DNA of 29,959 nucleotides, taken from an uncultured Corynebacterium sp. GTDB lineage: Bacteria > Actinomycetota > Actinomycetes > Mycobacteriales > Mycobacteriaceae. The position numbers and the translations under genes are program-made. The first letter of the stretch is position 1; every line of letters begins with the position of its first letter. Below, in pieces: positions 7,794 through 15,600 of the stretch. Below the pieces are notes generated by a model. The model saw only the letters and a program-made list of their open reading frames with translations, searched no databases and was not told where the DNA came from. The stretch spans positions 1-29,959 of the forward strand of contig NZ_CALUAK010000020.1 in assembly GCF_943914015.1 (NCBI RefSeq). The letters run 5' to 3'.

Positions 7794-9059
7794 ATGGCGC
7801 TAGTAGTGCAAAAATACGGTGGCTCCTCATTGGAGTCTGCCGACCGAATCCGGAAAGTAGCGGAACGAATCGTTGCCACCAAGAAGGCAGGTAACGAGGT
7901 AGTCGTGGTGTGCTCAGCCATGGGGGACACCACCGACGATCTGCTCGACCTCGCCCACGAGGTCAACCCCGTGCCACCGGCGCGAGAGCTCGACATGCTG
8001 CTGACCGCCGGCGAGCGCATCTCCAACGCGCTCGTGGCTATGGCGATCGAGAGTTTCGGTGCCCACGCGCAGAGCTTCACCGGCTCCCAGGCCGGCGTTC
8101 TCACCACCGAGAAGCACGGCAACGCGAAGATCGTGGATGTCACCCCCTTCCGTATCCGCGAGGCCCTGGACAAGGGCAATATCTGCATTGTTGCGGGCTT
8201 CCAGGGCGTGAACCGCGAATCAAAGGACGTCACCACGCTGGGCCGTGGCGGTTCGGATACGACGGCTGTGGCGCTGGCCGCCGCACTCAACGCCGATGTC
8301 TGCGAGATCTACTCGGATGTCGACGGTGTGTACACCGCGGATCCGCGCATCGTGCACAACGCCAAGAAGCTGGACAAGCTGTGCTTCGAGGAGATGCTGG
8401 AGCTGGCAGCCAGCGGTTCGAAGATCCTCGTGCTGCGCAGCGTCGAGTACGCGCGCGCCACGGGCGTGCCCATGCGCGTGCGCTCCAGCTACAGTAATGA
8501 CCCAGGCACACTTGTAACAGGAACAATGGAGGAAATCCCAGTGGAAGAAGCAGTACTCACAGGTGTGGCTACCGACACCTCAGAAGCAAAGATCACCGTC
8601 CTTGGCATTCCGGATACCCCCGGCAACGCCTCCGCCATCTTCCGCGCCATTGCCGACGTGGAGATCAACATCGACACCATCCTGCAAAACATCAGCTCGT
8701 TGGAGGACGGCCGCACGGACATCACGTTCACGTGTCCCCGCGCCGACGGTCCCCGCGCCCTTGAGGTTCTCAAGAAGATCCACCTCGAGCAGGGCTGGGA
8801 GAATGTGCTTTACGACGACCAGATCGGCAAGGTTTCCCTCGTCGGTGCTGGCATGAAGTCCCACCCGGGCGTCACCGCAGAGTTCTGCGAGGCTCTTCGC
8901 GACGCCGGCGTGAACATTGAGCTCATCTCCACCTCGGAAATCCGTATCACTGTGATTATCCGCGAGGACGACGTCGAGGCCGCGGCCTGCGCCATCCATG
9001 AGAAGTTCGAGCTTGGCAGCGACGAGGAGGCTGTCGTCTACGCCGGCACCGGTCGCTAA
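7794..9059 (+). CDS. lysC: Aspartate kinase, alpha subunit
   Basis: A 421-residue aspartokinase that phosphorylates aspartate, the entry step to lysine, threonine, methionine and diaminopimelate. It has exactly the length of the C. glutamicum enzyme. The nucleotide-binding KYGGSS is at residues 7-12, the GRGGSDTTAVALAAAL block follows in the kinase domain, and two ACT domains form the C-terminal third. Positions where C. glutamicum substitutions relieve concerted Lys/Thr inhibition (Ala279, Ser301, Thr311) carry the wild-type residues, so feedback control is expected. The start at 7794 is supported by AAAGGAG nine nt upstream and by the MALVVQKYGG N-terminus. Unlike C. glutamicum, it is not followed by asd: a terminator and a pilus cluster intervene. 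Confidence 0.97.
   Translation: MALVVQKYGGSSLESADRIRKVAERIVATKKAGNEVVVVCSAMGDTTDDLLDLAHEVNPVPPARELDMLLTAGERISNALVAMAIESFGAHAQSFTGSQAGVLTTEKHGNAKIVDVTPFRIREALDKGNICIVAGFQGVNRESKDVTTLGRGGSDTTAVALAAALNADVCEIYSDVDGVYTADPRIVHNAKKLDKLCFEEMLELAASGSKILVLRSVEYARATGVPMRVRSSYSNDPGTLVTGTMEEIPVEEAVLTGVATDTSEAKITVLGIPDTPGNASAIFRAIADVEINIDTILQNISSLEDGRTDITFTCPRADGPRALEVLKKIHLEQGWENVLYDDQIGKVSLVGAGMKSHPGVTAEFCEALRDAGVNIELISTSEIRITVIIREDDVEAAACAIHEKFELGSDEEAVVYAGTGR
8541..9059 (+). CDS. Aspartate kinase, beta subunit (nested in-frame start)
   Basis: In C. glutamicum lysC also yields a 172-residue beta subunit from an internal in-frame start at residue 250. The same arrangement is visible here: a GTG at 8541 (residue 250, VEEAVLTGVA) preceded by GGAGGAAAT (8528-8536), with the same 172-residue length. 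The product holds the two ACT domains that bind lysine and threonine and pairs with the alpha subunit. The call rests on homology plus the conserved ribosome site. Confidence 0.75.
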   Translation: MEEAVLTGVATDTSEAKITVLGIPDTPGNASAIFRAIADVEINIDTILQNISSLEDGRTDITFTCPRADGPRALEVLKKIHLEQGWENVLYDDQIGKVSLVGAGMKSHPGVTAEFCEALRDAGVNIELISTSEIRITVIIREDDVEAAACAIHEKFELGSDEEAVVYAGTGR

Positions 9060-9090
9060 GAAAATTCCCACATAAACGGACACAAAGCAC

Positions 9091-9121
9091 AAAAGACGCG
9101 AGGTCAAACCCCGCGTCTTTT
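9091..9121 (+). terminator. Rho-independent terminator after lysC
   Basis: A perfect 10-bp stem AAAAGACGCG / CGCGTCTTTT (9091-9100, 9112-9121) with an 11-nt loop and a run of five T's ending at 9122. It lies 32 nt after the lysC stop and separates lysC from the pilus genes. Confidence 0.9.
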
Positions 9122-9195
9122 TGTGGTTTAATGGTGATATTTACCACACGCATATTAGGAAGTCTGCATAGGGGCAGGTTGCAGGCTGAGTGAAA

Positions 9196-9224
9196 ATTTT
9201 TCCTGAAAATTTCATCGGAAAAAT
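9196..9224 (+). promoter_or_regulatory. Candidate operator upstream of the pilus promoter
   Basis: A perfect dyad ATTTTTCC / GGAAAAAT (9196-9203, 9217-9224) with a 13-nt centre that itself contains TGAAAATTTCA. TGAAAATTT occurs twice, 13 nt apart (9191 and 9204). The dyad ends two bases before the -35 hexamer, a normal place for a regulator to act. The regulator is not identifiable from sequence. Confidence 0.45.
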
Positions 9225-9226
9225 AT

Positions 9227-9255
9227 TTGAGTGCGAAACCTGATTTACGTATAAT
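9227..9255 (+). promoter_or_regulatory. Pilus operon promoter with long 5' leader
   Basis: TTGAGT (9227-9232), a 17-bp spacer and a perfect TATAAT (9250-9255). Within the 368-base gap between lysC and the first pilin gene I see only the lysC terminator, the dyad and this promoter. The remaining ~165 bases (to 9427) form a long untranslated leader with no ORF of note and a modest ribosome site (TGGAG) before the pilin ATG. The gap is clearly more AT-rich than its surroundings. Confidence 0.65.
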
Positions 9256-9427
9256 CTCAAGCGACAAGACAGTCAACAGCTGGAAAACGTAAATAGCGGG
9301 CCAGCAAAAACGTTTGAAGCCGTGACGGTCTTCTCGAGTGCTCTGTGTTCCCTGTGTTTTTCATGGGAGCAGTCTCCTCGGCTGATCGTTGGCGAACTCG
9401 CTATGCAGTTAGACCGATGGAGATGAC

Positions 9428-11005
9428 ATGTACAAGTTAAAGAAAATGGCGGCGGCCGTAGCAGCGACCGCCCTCATCGCCACGGGCACCGGGTTTGCTC
9501 TCCCTGCCGCCGTGGCACAGGGAACTGGCACCAGCGAAACTGCTGTGGCGCCTTCCGCAATCCCCGCCACTGGCAAACTCACCATTCACAAGGTCATTGG
9601 CCTGCCGTCTGAAACCCGCAGCGATGGTACCGAGAAGCAGGTCGAAGGCAAAACCGGTAATGGCATCACCTTCACCGTGACCCGCCTGGGAACGGACGCC
9701 AACACCCCGATCGACCTCACCACGGAGCAGGGCTGGGCCGCCATCTCTGGCAAGCAGATGACCGGTACCGCACTGCCGGATGATCTCGCTAAAACCAACG
9801 ACGTAAAGACCGGAGCAACCAAAGAGGGCACCGTCTCCTTTGCAGACCTTCCCGCCGGCATTTACCTTGTCGAGGAGCCTGCAAACCAGGTCACCGAGGA
9901 AGGCCAGGCCGTTGTCGGCTCGGCACCGTTCCTCGTGACCGTCCCGATGACGGATCCTAATGGCACGGGCTGGCTGGACACCGTCCACGTCTACCCCAAG
10001 AACCAGGTCGTCGAAAAGCCTTCGAAGCAGGTCACGGAAGTGGAGGGAACCCAGCCGGGTGCCTCCGTGGGTGAAAACATTGGTTACACCATCACCGCCC
10101 CGATCCCGACCTCTGCCAACGACGAAGGCAAGCAGATTCTTCCCTCCTCCTTCACCGTGACGGATAAGCTCCCCGCAGGTCTTGGTGCTGCCGAGAACAT
10201 CAAGGTGAGTCTCAACGACGCACCACTGCCGGAAGGTCAGTACAAGGTCATTAACTCCACGACCGCCGAAGGTCAGAACGTTGTCCGCATCATCGTGAAG
10301 CCGAGCGAGCTGACCGAGGATACTGAAAACGTCACGCTGAAAGTCTACCTTGAGGCAAAGGTAACTGAGATCAAGGGCACCCTCAACAACACCGCGTGGG
10401 CGGTGCCGGAGGACCTGTCGAAGACGGATCCCACCTGGGACCCGGAGGACCCGAACGCCTCCCCGAAGCCGGGCACGAGCACCGGTGATACCAAGGCGAA
10501 GGCCACCTTCGGTCAGATCAACATCACCAAGAAGGCCTCCGGCGCAGACACCCTGCTCGCGGGCGCAAAGTTCCAGCTCTTCCGCTGTGATGCCGGTAAG
10601 ACCATCGGCAATCCGCTTGTCGTAGCTGGCAACAACACGTGGGAAACCGGCGAAAACGGCACGGTGTCCATCACCGGTCTGAACCTCACCAGCACGAACA
10701 CCAACGGCGATATCACCAACCCGTGGGATGAAAAGGGCGATTCCTTCTGCCTCGTCGAGTCCCAGGCACCGAAGGGCTACGCGCTCCAGTCCAAGCCCGT
10801 CGTCCTCACGGAGATCAACGACGATGTGCTGAAGACTCTGCCCCAGGACGAGCTGAAGACCGTCAGCCCCACCATCGAGAACGCAAGCGACCAGGGCATT
10901 CTTTCCCGCCTGCCGCTCACCGGTGGCATGGGTATCTGGTTGATCCTGGCCGCTGGCCTGGCGATGATCATCGCTGGCCTTGCGTACTCCCGCAAGCGCG
11001 CCTAA
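9428..11005 (+). CDS. Major (backbone) pilin, SpaA/SpaD/SpaH-like
   Basis: A 525-residue secreted, sortase-processed protein that should form the pilus shaft. An N-terminal signal peptide (MYKLKKMAAAVAATALIATG…) is followed by an N-terminal domain beginning KLTIHKVIG. The pilin motif WLDTVHVYPKNQ comes next, with Lys191 as the expected nucleophile joining subunits. After middle and C-terminal Cna_B-type domains comes the E-box CLVESQAPKGY; two cysteines (LFRC, SFCLV) could form a disulfide as in SpaA. The sorting signal is LPLTG at 495-499, then a hydrophobic stretch and YSRKRA. Internal Lys–Asn isopeptide bonds are expected for this family. It is the first gene of the island and is followed by the class C sortase that would polymerise it. 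Whether it belongs to the SpaA, SpaD or SpaH type cannot be decided without alignment. Confidence 0.9.
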   Translation: MYKLKKMAAAVAATALIATGTGFALPAAVAQGTGTSETAVAPSAIPATGKLTIHKVIGLPSETRSDGTEKQVEGKTGNGITFTVTRLGTDANTPIDLTTEQGWAAISGKQMTGTALPDDLAKTNDVKTGATKEGTVSFADLPAGIYLVEEPANQVTEEGQAVVGSAPFLVTVPMTDPNGTGWLDTVHVYPKNQVVEKPSKQVTEVEGTQPGASVGENIGYTITAPIPTSANDEGKQILPSSFTVTDKLPAGLGAAENIKVSLNDAPLPEGQYKVINSTTAEGQNVVRIIVKPSELTEDTENVTLKVYLEAKVTEIKGTLNNTAWAVPEDLSKTDPTWDPEDPNASPKPGTSTGDTKAKATFGQINITKKASGADTLLAGAKFQLFRCDAGKTIGNPLVVAGNNTWETGENGTVSITGLNLTSTNTNGDITNPWDEKGDSFCLVESQAPKGYALQSKPVVLTEINDDVLKTLPQDELKTVSPTIENASDQGILSRLPLTGGMGIWLILAAGLAMIIAGLAYSRKRA

Positions 11006-11084
11006 CAACCATACCGCAAGCTTGCTCGCGCTTTGACCTGATCAGAGTGTGAGTTTTGGAAAAGGAAATGGAAGGGGTCACGCC

Positions 11085-11981
11085 GTGGCACACGCAGTAC
11101 AGACGCGTACCGGGTCATCATCCCGGTCACGGCGTGACCTCGTTCCCCTCCTCCTCGTGCTGCTCGGCATCCTTGTCATGTGCTACCCGGTCGTCGGGAC
11201 GTACTACAAGAACATGCAGCAGACGCAGGTCGCTGACGCCTACCGCAAGTCCGTGACCTCCAACCCGGAGGACTACTCGGCCATGCTTGATGAAGCACGA
11301 CGCTACAACCAGGAGCGTACCGGCGGGCCGATCCTCGATCCGTGGCTCGCCCGCGTGAGTAAAGACAACCGTCCCTACCAGGACTATCTAGAACAACTTA
11401 ATCCCACTGGGAACCCCGCTGAGCCGATGGCAGCGTTGGCGATCCCCTCCATCGAGTCGGTTCTGCCCGTCTACCACGGAACGGATCCCTCCACGTTGGA
11501 GCACGGCGTCGGCCACCTGTACGGGTCGGCGCTGCCCGTGGGCGGTGACGGCACGCATACTGTGCTCACCGGTCATTCGGGTTTGACCAATGCGACGCTG
11601 TTCGATCACCTCAACAAGGTGCAGGTGGGGGACAGGGTGTTCCTGACGGTGTTCGGTGAGCAGCTTGCCTACGAGGTGGATGCTATCGATGTGGTGCTGC
11701 CAACGGAGATCAGTTCCCTCCAGCCGGAGGATGGCAAGGATCTCCTCACGCTCATCACGTGCACGCCCTACGGCATCAACTCGCACCGCCTGTTGGTGCG
11801 CGCCCACCGGATCCCGGTGGATCCGCAGGAGGCCGACGAGGCTTTCCAATCCCAGTCCAACTGGCAGTGGTGGATGACGCTCGTCGTCGCCATTGTTCTC
11901 ATCGCATTACTACTACTTGCATTAAGGAGGCGGAAAAATGATAAAAAAGCTGGCACCCATCGCGCTCGCCGCCGTCCTTAG
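11085..11981 (+). CDS. Class C (pilin-polymerising) sortase
   Basis: About 298 residues. A basic N-terminus and a membrane segment (VPLLLVLLGILVMCYPVVG) precede the exoplasmic catalytic domain. This starts with the class C lid motif ILDPW (residues 85-87 for DPW) and carries the catalytic His164 (LTGHSG), Cys226 (TLITC) and Arg235 (SHRLLVR). A second membrane segment and a basic tail end the protein. It cleaves LPXTG signals and links pilin motif lysines to build the shaft. I chose GTG 11085 because GAAGGGG (11071-11077) lies seven nt upstream; a GTG at 11049 would add 12 residues without a comparable ribosome site. Its last 44 nt overlap the next gene. It is the only sortase in the island, so wall anchoring of the finished pilus probably uses a housekeeping sortase elsewhere. 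Confidence 0.92.
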   Translation: MAHAVQTRTGSSSRSRRDLVPLLLVLLGILVMCYPVVGTYYKNMQQTQVADAYRKSVTSNPEDYSAMLDEARRYNQERTGGPILDPWLARVSKDNRPYQDYLEQLNPTGNPAEPMAALAIPSIESVLPVYHGTDPSTLEHGVGHLYGSALPVGGDGTHTVLTGHSGLTNATLFDHLNKVQVGDRVFLTVFGEQLAYEVDAIDVVLPTEISSLQPEDGKDLLTLITCTPYGINSHRLLVRAHRIPVDPQEADEAFQSQSNWQWWMTLVVAIVLIALLLLALRRRKNDKKAGTHRARRRP

Positions 11982-12627
11982 TGCTACCCCCATTGTCGCC
12001 GTCGCCACCGATGTCACGGTGGAGATCGACCCCGGCAATCCGTACAGCCAGACGGCGCAGCCCCCGACGGAGAATGTGCTCGTCACGCTCACAGGGCCGG
12101 TGACGCGCTCGCAGCGCACGGTCTCTGGCAAAACAACGTTTTCTGAGCTTCCCGACGGCTCGTATCAGGTCACTTTCCCCGACACGGAAGTCTTCGCCCC
12201 CGGTGGCTTCGACCTTCCCTACATCGACCCGGTCGCAGGCCAGCCCGCAGACACCCTCGTCGTGAACCCCAAGTTCACCCCGTGGCAGATCTCGCCGGGC
12301 ATCATCGACAAGATCGCCACCATCGTCGGCATCCCCGTCGTCGGAGGCATGGTGTATCTGTGGCTCGCCGTCCTGGGCCTCGTCCCGGGGCTTGGCCTGC
12401 TCTCCTCGGACAAGACGCAGGCCCCCGAACCTGCTGCAGAGCCCCCAGCCACCGCCACCCCTGCTCCGCCGCAAACGCAGGCGCCGGGGCTACAAGAAAC
12501 CATCCGCAGAGGTTTGGCTTCCACCGGCGCGAACGTCTGGTGGGTCATGGCCCTCGGCCTGGCCATCATCCTCGCCGGTTTGATCCTCCTCATTGCCCGT
12601 CGTAAGAAAGAAAGGAACGCACAATGA
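11938..12627 (+). CDS. Small LASTG-anchored pilin, probable SpaB-type base subunit
   Basis: A 229-residue secreted protein. A signal peptide (MIKKLAPIALAAVLSATPIVAVA) leads into a compact beta-rich domain with a Cna_B-like stretch (GKTTFSELPDGSYQVTF). An internal hydrophobic segment (IVGIPVVGGMVYLWLAVLGLV) and a Pro/Ala-rich linker follow. The sorting signal LASTG is at 193-197 with a hydrophobic tail and RRKKERNAQ. Base pilins SpaB, SpaE and SpaG of C. diphtheriae use LAFTG rather than LPXTG, and position and size here suggest the same job: joining the shaft base to peptidoglycan. The internal hydrophobic segment is unusual for a pilin. The ribosome site is strong (AAGGAGG, 11925-11931) and lies inside the sortase gene. 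Its stop overlaps the tip gene start as ATGA. Confidence 0.75.
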   Translation: MIKKLAPIALAAVLSATPIVAVATDVTVEIDPGNPYSQTAQPPTENVLVTLTGPVTRSQRTVSGKTTFSELPDGSYQVTFPDTEVFAPGGFDLPYIDPVAGQPADTLVVNPKFTPWQISPGIIDKIATIVGIPVVGGMVYLWLAVLGLVPGLGLLSSDKTQAPEPAAEPPATATPAPPQTQAPGLQETIRRGLASTGANVWWVMALGLAIILAGLILLIARRKKERNAQ

Positions 12628-15600
12628 CTCGCCGCACTTTTGCCAGCATCGCCGCTGTAATCATGCTTGTCCTGTCCGCCATCGGCGTACCTTTCATCGC
12701 CCACGAGACCGCCACCCCGACAGCTCAAGCCCAGACGACGGGCCCCGCCTTCGGCGCCAACGAGCAGTGCGTGGAGAACCCGCAGGGGCCGAAGCCACTG
12801 AAGGGAATTGCTTTCCTCCTCGATATCTCTTTCACAAATAATGCCCTGTATCACATGTTTGATACTGGCCTTGACGATATGCGCGATCAGATGCGCGTGA
12901 TGGCGGAGGCATACAGTGAGCAGGGAGGCGACTTCGCTGCTATCTACGTGTACGATTCCACATCACCGTCAGCCCACGTTGAACGAAATCCGAATTGGGA
13001 AACCTCACCTACGGATATCCGGGGAGCAAACTTTGTCTTTAATAACCCCAAATCTGCATGGAATCAATTCGATAATTACCTCCGGGAAAATTTCCCCTTA
13101 GGTGACCGTAAGAATCCGAGTGCTCACCACAACTGGGCAGCCGCAATGAAGCGTGTCGCTGATGATCAGGCAAACGGATGGATGTACACAGACGTGATCA
13201 ACATGCCGTTTGCTGCTATGACCGAAGGAACCCGTGGCATCCCAAACCCCACAAGGGGCGAACCTGCGTATCGCGAGATCGACTTCCGGGATTACATGGA
13301 GTGGAAGAATGTCGTAGAAAAGAACGGTGCAACCATCCAGACCGTCGGTCTAGGGGATACGTTTGTTGTAAACTACTCCATTACCTGGAAGGATCCGCAG
13401 GGGGACAAAACGGTCCGCAAGCCTGATCTTCCGACTAAGCACATAGACCTGATGAAGGTCACATCCTCAGAAGGGACGAATACCACAGCAAGGCCACTCA
13501 CCTCAATGACCCGTGGTTTGACTAACGTTAGCCACCGTGACAGTCCGATAGACAATAGCGGTTACAGGTACATCCGCTCGGGTGGATTTCCGGGAATTGC
13601 GAACCAGCAGAAATCAACGTGTCTGACGATCTCTGTCGGCAAGGACGATGGAGATGGGAATGTCACGCTCGATACGACGGAGCGTACTTTCCACCTGGAC
13701 ACGTCCGTACGAACCGGTTTTTCTGAAGACACAGATAAAGGTCTTGACGTAGCTACTGAGCGTGGCTTCGCCAATACCCAACTGCCCAGAATCGAGCAGA
13801 AGATTTCCACCGCGCTTCCGGGCGTGCCAGACGACTACAAGAGCACGACGATGCCCGTGTGCTACGCCTCCCTGGATGGTAAGACGTGGGAAGAGCTCGA
13901 GGTAGGTAAGGATTCCACGCCAACGAAGCTCGATGTCGATCTGCCTGCGGCTGCGAAGGTCAACTGCCAGTTCACCGTGCGCAAAACCACGTCGGTAACG
14001 CTGGCGAAGAACGTCGTCGCGGACTCCAACATCCAAAACGAGCTGGACAGCGACCGCTACGGCCAGTACCACTTCGCCTACACGTGTGAAGACAAGCCCA
14101 CTGGGTTCTCTGTATCCGGACTGTTCTCACCGGTGCGCCGGAACAAGACCGGCAGCGACAACAAGCCACTGCCGCCACTCGAAGGCGACATGCAACTTCC
14201 CGCGGAGATCCCCGCAGATCCGAACAATCCCTCCGCAGGGCCTGCGCGGATCCCCGTCGGGGCGACGTGTACCATCACGGAGCTCCAGCCACGAACCAGC
14301 GAAGGCTACTTCAGCCATACCACCTCGTGGGACTCCGACAACGCCATCGCCATCACAGCCGGGTCAACAAGCTCCTTCCCCTACCCAACCGTGAAGGAAC
14401 GCGAACCGATCGGTGTCTGTGGCCTGGTCAGGTGCGACCGCAAGTGGATCGAGCGTGACACGTCGGTGGAAAAGAATAACCCGACGGCGACGTTCGTCGT
14501 CAAGCCACAACAGGGTGCCGACGGCGTGACCGTGACGTCGACGAACACCTACAAGTCCCCGAAGACCCTCTTCAAGGCCTCCCTTTCGGTGACGACCCCC
14601 GACGTGCTGGGCAGGGATATGCCGGAGTACGTGGACGTGACGTTCTCCTGCCGCTATATTCCCAGCGCGGATAAGCGGCCGGAGATCGCCTCCAACCCCG
14701 AGCAGTACCCCGTCGTCGTGGGCTCCGGCTCCCAGAAAGTGCCCGTGAGTAAGGACGGCAAGGCCGAGGCCGTCCTCGGCGAGTTCCCCGTCGGCACGCA
14801 GTGCGAGGTGAACACCATCGCCCCCGACAAGAAGAAGGAATCGCCACTCATCCCCGGCTACTCCTACAAAGCAACGTGGTCGTCGCGGTCCTGTATGAAA
14901 CAGATACCGGACGACCCCGGCTACACCGATACGCCACAGACGTGTAAGGGTAACTACGTCTACGCCTACTCAAAATCTGACTCCGGCGAACCTGTGGAGA
15001 CCGAAACCGTCGACGGTGTACCCATGGACGTCCACAAGGTGCACGGCGACCTCACCTTCACCAGGATCACGCGCAAACTCGATATTACGAAGCACCTCGC
15101 CGGTAAGGCACAAAGCGATGCCCAAGCCAAGGAATTTAACGCGACGCTGACCTGTACGGATACAAAGTACCCGGATGTCGCCACAGTGCAGGATCAGAAG
15201 CTCACCCTGAATCCGAATACCACCCAGCACATTGACGTGCCGGTGCGCTCCTCGTGCACGGTGACAGAAGACAATCCGAACACCGAGGATTCCCTCTTAC
15301 AGATCACACCACCAGCACCGGCGACGGTGAACGTAGACGTGGGATCCACTGCGAACATCCCCGTCGACATCACCAACACCGTGGAGGACAAGTACGCAGA
15401 ATTCTCCTGGACGTACACGCCCAACACAGCTGGTGGAAGTGACCCGCTGCCAGCGGAAACGCAGGCGCAACTGCAGGGGCTTCCTATGGACTTCAAGACG
15501 GTGTGCGTGCTTCCCGATAACGATCGCTTCGAGGTGGTTAACGAAGCGATCCCTCCCGGTGGAACGTTTAGCATCGGCATCCCCGACACCGCGAAAGTGA

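Noticed and set aside
11016..11025. GCAAGCTTGC palindrome between backbone pilin and sortase as a terminator
   Set aside because: It has no loop and is followed by CGCGCTTTGACC rather than a T run; the sortase must be transcribed with the pilin.
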